Shown one piece after another: positions 1 to 5,886 of a stretch of 6,552 nt of DNA. The notes beneath the pieces are model-generated. The model was not told the origin of the DNA and did no database searches. It saw only the letters and a program-made list of their open reading frames with translations. The stretch is taken from contig DASTSN010000074.1 of assembly GCA_035760665.1 (NCBI GenBank), positions 1 through 6,552 on the forward strand, written 5' to 3'. Source of the stretch: DASTSN01 sp035760665. GTDB taxonomy: Bacteria; Bacteroidota; Bacteroidia; Chitinophagales; Chitinophagaceae. Both the position numbers and the translations under genes were made by a program. Each line of letters begins with the position of its first letter. The stretch's first letter is position 1.

Positions 1-2
1 AA

Positions 3-104
3 CGCAAAGAAAATTACAATGGTTTTCTCCTGCCGGTAAATAAAGGAGTTTTTTTAGGAAAACAACCGCAACCGGGTAATGAAAATACTGCTTATTGCTG
101 TTAA
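3..104 (+). CDS. Possible 3' end of an unidentified plus-strand gene
   Basis: The third plus-strand frame is open from the left edge of the window to a TAA at 102-104, giving about 33 residues that end in ENTAYCC. The other two plus-strand frames close early, at 37-39 and 41-43. The codons look ordinary for this genome, and a convergent gene ending here would leave a normal gap of about 165 bases to the end of the minus-strand cluster. I recognise no family. Against it, a minus-strand frame is also open from about 120 to the edge, and a T-run at 49-55 lies inside the frame, so this could be non-coding sequence. The call rests only on openness of the frame. Confidence 0.22.
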   Translation, partial: RKENYNGFLLPVNKGVFLGKQPQPGNENTAYCC

Positions 105-269
105 CTGGGATTGAAAACAAAAAAATATTTTATAAATGAAATGGTCTTTCGTAATAATCCTACTAACTCTTCAGTAGTGAATACCGGAATCCCAAATCTC
201 CCTATAACATAAACAGGTATCCTTAAATGTACACTGGCATTTCTTTTTAGCATTTCGCTGCTTGGAATA
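105..269. other. Intergenic region downstream of the four-gene cluster
   Basis: This AT-rich stretch follows the end of the quinoprotein gene. I see no strong GC-rich hairpin followed by a T-run on the minus strand, so the terminator of the cluster is not evident. A short AT palindrome lies at about 122-131 in an A/T-rich patch. A minus-strand ATG at 253, 16 bases after the quinoprotein stop, opens a 50-codon frame that ends at 101 and reads as a plausible but unrecognised peptide. It is treated as a finding and not as a gene. Confidence 0.5.
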
Positions 270-2444
270 TCAATCAGGCAACGAAAAAGCCATATAGCTG
301 TCACCGGATTGCGTTCCCAGCTTGCCACCCCCGCAGGCAATGACAAGATATTCTTTACCATTTATCTCATAAACTGCTGGCGTGGCAAATCCCGGGGCGG
401 GTAGTTGGTATTCCCAAAGTAATTTTCCGGAAATTTTATTAAAGGCCCGTAGTTTACCATCCCCTGCTGCAGCAATGAATACAATTCCCGAAGCCGTTAC
501 CACGGGTCCACCGTAATTTTCGGTACCGGTTGGGGGTACGCCTTTCGCCTTGAGTTCAGGATATTCCCCCAGGGGTATTTGCCATAGCTGGTTACCATTA
601 TTTAAATTAATAGCGGTTAATGTACCCCAGGGCGGACTGATAGCCGGGTAACCTTCCGGGCTTAAAAACTTGTTGTAGCCGGTCATGGTATAGGGTAGTT
701 CAAAATACGTATCTGAAGCTTTCACCGGCGGAATAAATTTACGGGCCTGTTCAGCTTTTCTGTCCAGTACAAAGCTGGCGATGGCTTTTTTCTCTTCGCT
801 ATCTAACCGGTTAAATGAGGGCATCATCCGGCGACCGCTGCTGATGAGGTAAAGAAAACTATCCAGCCCGTATTTTTTATTCGCATCGACAATGGATGGG
901 TAATTGCCGGACCCTTTGCGATCGGGGCCATGGCAGCTTACACAATTTTGCGCATAAAGGCGCTGGCCTGCCTGCAGGTAGGTTTCGTTTTTGGGCTTCT
1001 CATGGCTCGTTTCTTTCATCGTCAGTAACCATGCCATTTCGTTAGCATTCACATACAGGATGCCTGTTTGCGGATCATATGAAGGTCCGCCCCATTCGGC
1101 ACCTCCATCATAGCCGGGTAAAATCACTGAAGTGTGTTTGTTCGGCGGAATAAACATATTGCCGAAACGATAGCCCTGCAGTTCTTTTTTTAGTTGTGAA
1201 ATACTGCTATCAGGCAGCCAGGGATTAATATCATTTTCTGACAAAGTTTGTCGTGCAAAGGGCCCGGGCTTTTCAGGTACCGGTTGCGTAGGCCACAAAT
1301 GCTCCCCCGGTAAGGCTCCGGCGGTATCAACCGGGATTTCGTGGATGGGATACACCGGTTTGCCGGTTTCCCGTTCGAAGATATACACCATGCCTGTTTT
1401 GGTGGTTTGCGCAACGGCCGGTATTTCTTTCTCATGCTGTTGAATGGTTACCAGCACCGGCGGGGCGGGCAGATCTTTGTCCCACACATCGTGGTGCACA
1501 AACTGGAAATGCCATAAGTATTTCCCCGTGGCAGCATCGATCGCCAGCAGGCTGTTGGCAAATAAATCCTTTCCAAGGCGTTTGCCGCCGTAAAAATCAA
1601 AGGAAGCAGAACCGGTTGGTGCGAAAAGAATACCCCGTTGTTCATCCAGCGTAAACCCGCTCCAGGTATTCGCGCCGCCGATATGCTTCCACGCTTCGGG
1701 ATCCTGCCAGGTGTCATAACCCAATTCACCCGGTTGCGGAATGGTATGAAAAATCCATTTCATTTTACCCGTTCTGCAATCATAGGCGCGGATATGCCCA
1801 GGCGCAGCAGCGGGACCTTCATCCACCCGGGAGCCTACAATCAGCAGGTCTTTATAAACAATGCCCGGAGAAGTGGCCGTTACAAAAAGATCACTCACGT
1901 CCCTGCCCAGTCCATCATGCAGGTCAATGTGGCCCTGGTTACCAAAACTGGTAACCAGGCTTCCATCAGTTGCATCAATGGCATATAAATAGGATCCGGC
2001 AGTATAGTAAATACGTTTATCAGTTTTGCCATCACTCCAGTACGTAACGCCGCGGCTATTGTTTAAAACAAAAAATAATTGTTTGCTGCCGCTCAGCGAA
2101 TCCATCGGGTTAAAGACCCAACGTTGTTTGCCCGTTGCGGCGTCCAGCGCAAATAATTTCAGCTGGGGAGATGTAGCATACACTACGCCATCCACGATGA
2201 TCGGATTGCACTGGATTTGTGAATGATTAACGCTGTCTGCGTCGCCGGTATGAAATTCCCAGGCTACCTGCAGCCTAGCTACATTGGTGCTGTCGATTTG
2301 CGTAAGCGAACTGTAATGGATTCCTTCTTTGCTTCCACCGTAAACCTCCCAGCTGTTATAGGCAGCTTTCTTTTGGGAGCAGGCTGCCAAGCAAAACAGC
2401 CCTGCTAAAAGCCAGGGCTGTTGAAAAATTGTGATACGTTTCAT
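270..2444 (-). CDS. PQQ-dependent glucose/alcohol dehydrogenase-type quinohaemoprotein, lipoprotein with internal cytochrome c domain
   Basis: The product has 724 residues. It begins with a lipoprotein signal peptide: a hydrophobic stretch at 11-21 and lipobox LAAC, with Cys22 as the lipidated residue. The residues after Cys22 (SQKK) lack the acidic surface-export signal of some Bacteroidota lipoproteins, so a periplasm-facing anchor is likely. Propeller repeats of the A-x-D-x-x-T-G-K-x-x-W type are visible near 99, 155, 220, 300, 355, 610 and 667. The segment HHDVWDKDLP (317-326) followed by TKTG (348-351) matches membrane glucose dehydrogenase Gcd. Asp322 and Lys349 keep the 27-residue spacing of the catalytic Asp466 and Lys493 of E. 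coli Gcd, as I recall it. Unlike Gcd there is no N-terminal membrane domain. A haem c domain is inserted at about 485-565 (CVSCH 501-505, probable distal Met541). The enzyme should oxidise a sugar or alcohol in the periplasm and pass electrons through haem c to the respiratory chain; the substrate is unknown. It is the last gene of the cluster, 12 bases after the Gfo/Idh/MocA gene. No PQQ biosynthesis genes are in the window. The family call is firm. Confidence 0.93.
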   Translation of the reverse strand: MKRITIFQQPWLLAGLFCLAACSQKKAAYNSWEVYGGSKEGIHYSSLTQIDSTNVARLQVAWEFHTGDADSVNHSQIQCNPIIVDGVVYATSPQLKLFALDAATGKQRWVFNPMDSLSGSKQLFFVLNNSRGVTYWSDGKTDKRIYYTAGSYLYAIDATDGSLVTSFGNQGHIDLHDGLGRDVSDLFVTATSPGIVYKDLLIVGSRVDEGPAAAPGHIRAYDCRTGKMKWIFHTIPQPGELGYDTWQDPEAWKHIGGANTWSGFTLDEQRGILFAPTGSASFDFYGGKRLGKDLFANSLLAIDAATGKYLWHFQFVHHDVWDKDLPAPPVLVTIQQHEKEIPAVAQTTKTGMVYIFERETGKPVYPIHEIPVDTAGALPGEHLWPTQPVPEKPGPFARQTLSENDINPWLPDSSISQLKKELQGYRFGNMFIPPNKHTSVILPGYDGGAEWGGPSYDPQTGILYVNANEMAWLLTMKETSHEKPKNETYLQAGQRLYAQNCVSCHGPDRKGSGNYPSIVDANKKYGLDSFLYLISSGRRMMPSFNRLDSEEKKAIASFVLDRKAEQARKFIPPVKASDTYFELPYTMTGYNKFLSPEGYPAISPPWGTLTAINLNNGNQLWQIPLGEYPELKAKGVPPTGTENYGGPVVTASGIVFIAAAGDGKLRAFNKISGKLLWEYQLPAPGFATPAVYEINGKEYLVIACGGGKLGTQSGDSYMAFSLPD
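1934..1959. repeat. Perfect 10-bp inverted repeat inside the quinoprotein gene
   Basis: The arms CCTGGTTACC (1934-1943) and GGTAACCAGG (1950-1959) are exact reverse complements separated by a 6-base loop. The element lies in the codons for residues about 162-171 of the quinoprotein (the VTSFGNQG stretch). No T-run follows on the minus strand, so it is not a standard terminator. It could fold in the mRNA or be a chance product of the coding sequence. Confidence 0.6.
2395..2422 (-). repeat. Perfect 10-bp hairpin in the signal-peptide codons of the quinoprotein gene
   Basis: The arms AACAGCCCTG (2395-2404) and CAGGGCTGTT (2413-2422) are exact reverse complements with an 8-base loop. In the minus-strand message the stem begins 23 nucleotides into the gene. 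Its 3' arm runs into a short U-run (TTTT, partly within the stem), giving a weak terminator-like shape. It covers the codons for residues 8-17, in the signal-peptide core. A stem here could slow early translation or lower expression of the last gene of the cluster. The structure is seen directly; a regulatory role is inferred. Confidence 0.55.
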
Positions 2445-2456
2445 CAGTTATCTTTT

Positions 2457-3650
2457 TTAACCCAAAACTTTCTCACTGATCTTTCCTGTTTTTTTGTTCT
2501 TTAAAATGACCTTTTTCGCGCCGTAATGCGTGACCTCTTCTTTTACGAGATAATTTTCGGCATCGTATTCTACCAGGTGACTGTCTTTGGTCACACCGGT
2601 GCGGCCGCGCCAGATGTCGAGTTTAACGGGTTCCCATTGTTTGCTTTTTACGGAGCGGTAACACGCATCGAGTACACAGTTCACAATATAGCCATCGTAA
2701 AAGGTTTCTTTCGGGGCTTTACCCTCTTCCATGGAGTTAAACATATCCATAAACATGTGGTTATACCCCAGTTCATTCAACTCGTCACCAACCGGAAATA
2801 ACCAACCGGTATTGCTCTCGGCTTTTTCTGCCACGTAATCGGCTCCTTTGCCGGTGGTAAACATTTCGAAACCTGTGCGCAGGAAGCTGTTGACCCAGAT
2901 CGTGCCTTCGGAGCCCATCACTTCATCGCGCAGGTCAAGCCCTCCGCGAAATGTCCAGCTAACCTCAAACTGTGCGATAGCGCCGTTTTCGTATTTAATC
3001 AAACCGATAGCATGATCTTCTGCATCTATCGGTTTCACCTGTGTGTCGGCCCAGCACATGGCTTCCACCGGTTTGATATCTTTACCAATGTAGCTACGGG
3101 TGATTTCCACGCAGTGGCAGCCCAGGTCGAGCATGCAACCGCCGCCGGCTTTTTCGATATCCCAAAACCAGTCGCTGTGGGGGCCGGGATGTGTTTCCCG
3201 GGATTTTGCCCATAAAATTCTGCCAAGCGCACCATTCTTGACACTTTCATGCGCTTTAAGAAACTTGGGTGTGTACACGAGGTCTTCCAGGTAGCCATTG
3301 AAAATGCCGGCTTTTTCTACAGCTTCCAGCATACGTTTGGCTTCTTCCGCATTGCGGCCCAGCGGCTTGGTGGTGATCACGGCTTTTTTATGTTTACAAC
3401 AAAGCATAACCGCTTCTTCGTGCAGGTTATTAGGCAGCGAGATGCAAACGATATCCACATCGGGGTGGGCAATGGATGCTTCCATGTCAGTGGTCCAGTG
3501 CGGTACTTTATAATCTGCAGCAAATTTTTTAGCACTTTCTTCACGGCGCGAATAGATGCTGATAATTTTATCCCTGCTCCGGTATCCCTGCAGGGAGTCA
3601 GCATAAAACCGGCCGATGAATCCTGAGCCGAGCATCGAAATACGTTTCAT
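2457..3650 (-). CDS. Gfo/Idh/MocA family NAD(P)-dependent oxidoreductase
   Basis: The 397-residue product is a cytoplasmic dehydrogenase of the family that acts on sugars, inositols and related polyhydroxylated compounds. A Rossmann fold starts at once, with the nucleotide-binding loop GSGFIG at 8-13. The family's usual EKP motif appears as TKPLG, with Lys95 kept but the preceding Glu replaced by Thr. The second signature, GGGCMLDLGCH at 169-179, supplies Asp175 and the catalytic-type His179. The C-terminal alpha/beta substrate domain runs from about 125 to 340. After it comes a tail of roughly 50 residues rich in lysine and charged residues (GAKKVILKNKKTGK), somewhat longer than in many relatives. 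The leader is A-rich with no clear Shine-Dalgarno sequence. The gene lies 42 bases after the permease gene and 12 before the quinoprotein, which points to cotranscription. No signal peptide is seen. The family is certain; substrate and direction of reaction cannot be read from the sequence. Confidence 0.93.
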   Translation of the reverse strand: MKRISMLGSGFIGRFYADSLQGYRSRDKIISIYSRREESAKKFAADYKVPHWTTDMEASIAHPDVDIVCISLPNNLHEEAVMLCCKHKKAVITTKPLGRNAEEAKRMLEAVEKAGIFNGYLEDLVYTPKFLKAHESVKNGALGRILWAKSRETHPGPHSDWFWDIEKAGGGCMLDLGCHCVEITRSYIGKDIKPVEAMCWADTQVKPIDAEDHAIGLIKYENGAIAQFEVSWTFRGGLDLRDEVMGSEGTIWVNSFLRTGFEMFTTGKGADYVAEKAESNTGWLFPVGDELNELGYNHMFMDMFNSMEEGKAPKETFYDGYIVNCVLDACYRSVKSKQWEPVKLDIWRGRTGVTKDSHLVEYDAENYLVKEEVTHYGAKKVILKNKKTGKISEKVLG

Positions 3651-3692
3651 TTGGTTACTTATTTACAGATGATAAAAATGTTAGTTAGTTTT

Positions 3693-4892
3693 TTACGCAG
3701 CCTGGTTGATTTCTTTTTTCTCCCTGAAGAAGAACACGAAATACAATAACACGGCTACCGCTATATAAGCTGGCACCATCCAGATGCCATTCCAGTTGTG
3801 GGCACCTTCGCCTGTTTTATAATGATCAACGATAAAACCGCTAAACCATGTGCCAATGAACATACCTACACCATATGTGGCAAAGGTGAACAGGCCCTGC
3901 GCGGCATTTTTAATTTTTTCTCCCGCCTTTTTCTCTGTGTACATATATCCTGTTACAAAGAAAAAATCATAGCAAACCCCGTGCATGATGATGCCGGCAA
4001 AAAGCATCCAGGTATTGGCGCCAGTGTCACCATAAGCAAAAAAGATATAACGAAGAATCCACGCTACCATGCCCATGAGTAGCATTTTCTTAACGCCAAT
4101 ACTGTTAAACAAGAATGGGATGGCAAGAATAAAAACGGCTTCTGATACCTGGCCCAGAATCATTTTTCCGGCTGCATTGTTCATACCAATTTCATTCAGA
4201 AACGGATTGGCAAAACCATAGTAAAAGGAAAGGGGTACGCAAACAAAAATCGCGGCGATGAAAAAAATCAGGTAGGGTTTATCTTTAAACAATACAAACG
4301 CTTCGGTACCCAATGCACTGGAAGCAGAGACTCCTGTTTTGGCTTTTGGCGGTGTGTTGGGCAAAGCAAAACTAACAAGGCCTAAGAGCGCCGAAACGCC
4401 GGCGGCAATTAAAAAGGTCGTAGCTGTTTTTTCTATGGCCATATAACCAATCAGCAAACCGGCAACAATCCAGCCCAGTGTGCCAAACACCCTGATCCAG
4501 GGAAATTGTTTTCCGGGATCGTTCATTTGTCCAAATGCCACACTGTTACTAAGGGCAATGGTAGGCATATATAATAATGAATAAAGAAGGATAACCCAGT
4601 AAAAGGCAGTATTGCCGGTGATTTTTGTGGCAAGATATAACAGGACTGCACCAGCCAGGTGCAATACACCCATTAGTTTTTGTGCTGCAAAAAAGCGGTC
4701 GGCTATCAGTCCAACAAAAAAGGGTGAGATCATGGTGGCAATAGCCAGTGCTGAATACGCGGCGCCTACCTGCACACCACTTGACTTTAGTTGTTCTCCC
4801 ATGTATGTGCCCATCGTTACATACCAGGCGCCCCAGATAAAGTATTCCAGGAACATCATGACAGAGAGTTGGATTCGTGTTGTTGATTTCAT
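3693..4892 (-). CDS. MFS permease of the nucleoside:H+ symporter (NHS, NupG-like) family
   Basis: The product is a 399-residue inner-membrane protein with about twelve hydrophobic segments (roughly 11-31, 44-65, 71-90, 97-118, 136-154, 158-176, 206-227, 245-265, 268-286, 293-313, 331-355 and 370-388). The cytoplasmic loop between segments 6 and 7 is short. Resemblance to E. coli NupG runs the whole length: the YSALAIA and GLIADR stretch (46-66), FPWIRVFGT (130-138), QVSEAVFILAIPF (248-260), AWILRYIFFAYGD (277-289) and YDFFF (308-312). Arg134 and Glu251 align with NupG Arg136 and Glu264. Other recalled nucleoside-contact positions differ, so the cargo may be a sugar-like compound rather than a nucleoside. 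It is the second gene of the cluster, with gaps of 43 bases upstream and 42 downstream. Import of the substrate handled by the neighbouring oxidoreductases is the natural inference. The start ATG is followed directly by the first membrane segment, as in NupG. Confidence 0.9.
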   Translation of the reverse strand: MKSTTRIQLSVMMFLEYFIWGAWYVTMGTYMGEQLKSSGVQVGAAYSALAIATMISPFFVGLIADRFFAAQKLMGVLHLAGAVLLYLATKITGNTAFYWVILLYSLLYMPTIALSNSVAFGQMNDPGKQFPWIRVFGTLGWIVAGLLIGYMAIEKTATTFLIAAGVSALLGLVSFALPNTPPKAKTGVSASSALGTEAFVLFKDKPYLIFFIAAIFVCVPLSFYYGFANPFLNEIGMNNAAGKMILGQVSEAVFILAIPFLFNSIGVKKMLLMGMVAWILRYIFFAYGDTGANTWMLFAGIIMHGVCYDFFFVTGYMYTEKKAGEKIKNAAQGLFTFATYGVGMFIGTWFSGFIVDHYKTGEGAHNWNGIWMVPAYIAVAVLLYFVFFFREKKEINQAA

Positions 4893-4935
4893 GTACGTGT
4901 TTTGTTTTTAATAATCGTTTAAAATAGTGCGCTTT

Positions 4936-5793
4936 TTACTTCGTCGTCACTTCTTTTTCCCAGCCGGTTTCTTTCAATGCAGGATCCTTTTCCTTTTTCA
5001 AAAAATCGCCGGAGGCGGAGGCGCCGGAGGCAGGAGCCTCCATCAGCGCAGTGTCAGGTACCATTTTTACCGGTTCTTTCCAGGATGCTGAGTCGTCATT
5101 GTAGGCTGGATTGGATAATGAATTGTAACAGGAGATAAGTGACCAGCGCGGTTGATCCGACAGGTTGGCTTCAGAGCGGTGCAGGATATTACTGTGAAAA
5201 AATAATGCATCGCCGGGTTCCAGTTCAACAAAAATATGTTCCATCGTATGCAGGCAATGATTTACCATTACCATATCAGCGCCGACCTGCTCGCCGGCAA
5301 AACCGTGATTCACACGGCCAAGCTTATGCGAGCCTTTGAGGACCTGCAGGCAGCCGTTTTCTTTCGTGGCTGCTGTCAGTGCAATCATCACACTGACCAG
5401 CTGATCGGGAAAAAGAAACTGGTTTTTGTACCAATAACCGTAATCCTGGTGCCATTCCCAGGCGCCGCCGACTTTTGGTTCTTTCTGCATCAGTTTGCTG
5501 TGAAAATGACAAACGGGCGCATCGCTGTCGAGCAGGCGGGCGACTGATTTTACCATGCGTTCGCTGCGCAGCACCAGGCTGTACACATCATCGCCGGGGG
5601 TAAACCACAGGGTGAGTTTTGTTTTTTTACCTGACTGGTCGTTCAGATCCACTGCATTTTGCCGCATTACCTGGTCGCCGGTGGCAATACCATACAGCTT
5701 ATCAATTTCTTCGGGTGAAAAGAAGTTTTTCACAATCACATAACCATCGCGGTGAAAGAGCCGTACTTCTTCATCGTTCAATACATGGTACAT
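4936..5793 (-). CDS. Phytanoyl-CoA dioxygenase (PhyH) family Fe(II)/2-oxoglutarate-dependent oxygenase
   Basis: From the ATG at 5793 the product has 285 residues and no signal peptide. The double-stranded beta-helix core carries the iron and co-substrate ligands of the PhyH family: HQD (His115 and Asp117), the distal His205 in ILHRSEANLS, and Arg216 as the likely 2-oxoglutarate anchor. It should hydroxylate a small molecule in the cytoplasm, using oxygen and 2-oxoglutarate; a CoA thioester substrate is not implied by the family name. The frame extends upstream to a TTG at 5826, but the ATG is preferred. The family core begins with the following YHVLNDEEV, and the TTG overlaps the likely promoter -7 element. 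After the core there is a charged tail of about 37 residues with an Ala/Ser/Gly segment encoded by GCCTCC repeats. It appears to be the first gene of the cluster, with the permease 43 bases downstream. The substrate is unknown. Confidence 0.9.
   Translation of the reverse strand: MYHVLNDEEVRLFHRDGYVIVKNFFSPEEIDKLYGIATGDQVMRQNAVDLNDQSGKKTKLTLWFTPGDDVYSLVLRSERMVKSVARLLDSDAPVCHFHSKLMQKEPKVGGAWEWHQDYGYWYKNQFLFPDQLVSVMIALTAATKENGCLQVLKGSHKLGRVNHGFAGEQVGADMVMVNHCLHTMEHIFVELEPGDALFFHSNILHRSEANLSDQPRWSLISCYNSLSNPAYNDDSASWKEPVKMVPDTALMEAPASGASASGDFLKKEKDPALKETGWEKEVTTK
5011..5041. repeat. GGAGGC short repeats with a 6-bp hairpin in the dioxygenase tail
   Basis: GGAGGC occurs three times at 5011-5031, twice next to GCC. 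The last copy pairs with GCCTCC at 5036-5041 across a 4-base loop. On the coding strand these are GCCTCC units and encode the Ala-Ser-Gly stretch of the dioxygenase tail. The GC content is clearly above that of the neighbouring sequence. A short-repeat expansion in a linker is the simplest reading. Confidence 0.55.
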
Positions 5794-5823
5794 ACGCAAG
5801 CAATTTAACCTGTGAAAGAGGGT

Positions 5824-5854
5824 CAAAAATTACTAAACAAAATGACATGACCAA
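5824..5854 (-). promoter_or_regulatory. Candidate Bacteroidota-type promoter of the four-gene cluster
   Basis: On the minus strand a TTG (5852-5854) is followed after 19 bases by TAATTTTTG (5824-5832). This is close to the Bacteroidota -33 TTG / -7 TAnnTTTG consensus, but with one extra base between TA and TTTG. Transcription would begin near 5817, leaving a leader of about 24 bases before the ATG at 5793. Position and spacing fit, but the match is imperfect and such AT-rich motifs occur by chance. Confidence 0.35.
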
Positions 5855-5886
5855 CATATTTTTTATCGGTGTATTTTGCAGTGCTT

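Noticed and set aside
27..55. CTCCT / AGGAG inverted repeat followed by seven Ts on the plus strand, resembling a terminator
   Set aside because: The stem is only 5 bp with a 12-base loop, and it lies inside the open frame that ends at 104. It is too weak to call.
1259..1273. GC-rich near-palindrome around GCCCGGGC
   Set aside because: It is explained by Pro-Gly-Pro codons of the quinoprotein; no T-run or partner element is present.
2788..2810. Two copies of ACCAACCGG close together in the Gfo/Idh/MocA gene
   Set aside because: Two copies only, within well-behaved coding sequence, with no sign of an array.
3585..3596. 12-bp perfect palindrome TCCCTGCAGGGA
   Set aside because: It lies inside the Gfo/Idh/MocA coding sequence with no flanking motif or second copy; likely a chance restriction-site-like palindrome.
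3249..3626. 125-codon plus-strand open frame opposite the Gfo/Idh/MocA gene
   Set aside because: It is an antisense shadow of a clearly recognised gene and shows no family features of its own.
5752..5820. Direct repeat GTGAAAGAG, two copies exactly 60 bases apart, giving LFHR twice in the extended dioxygenase frame
   Set aside because: The upstream copy lies before the preferred ATG, and the repeat is only nine bases; probably coincidence.
5857..5880. TATTTTTT and TATTTTG motifs as possible -7 elements for pcm
   Set aside because: No TTG is present at the expected -33 distance, and the second motif is too close to the start codon.
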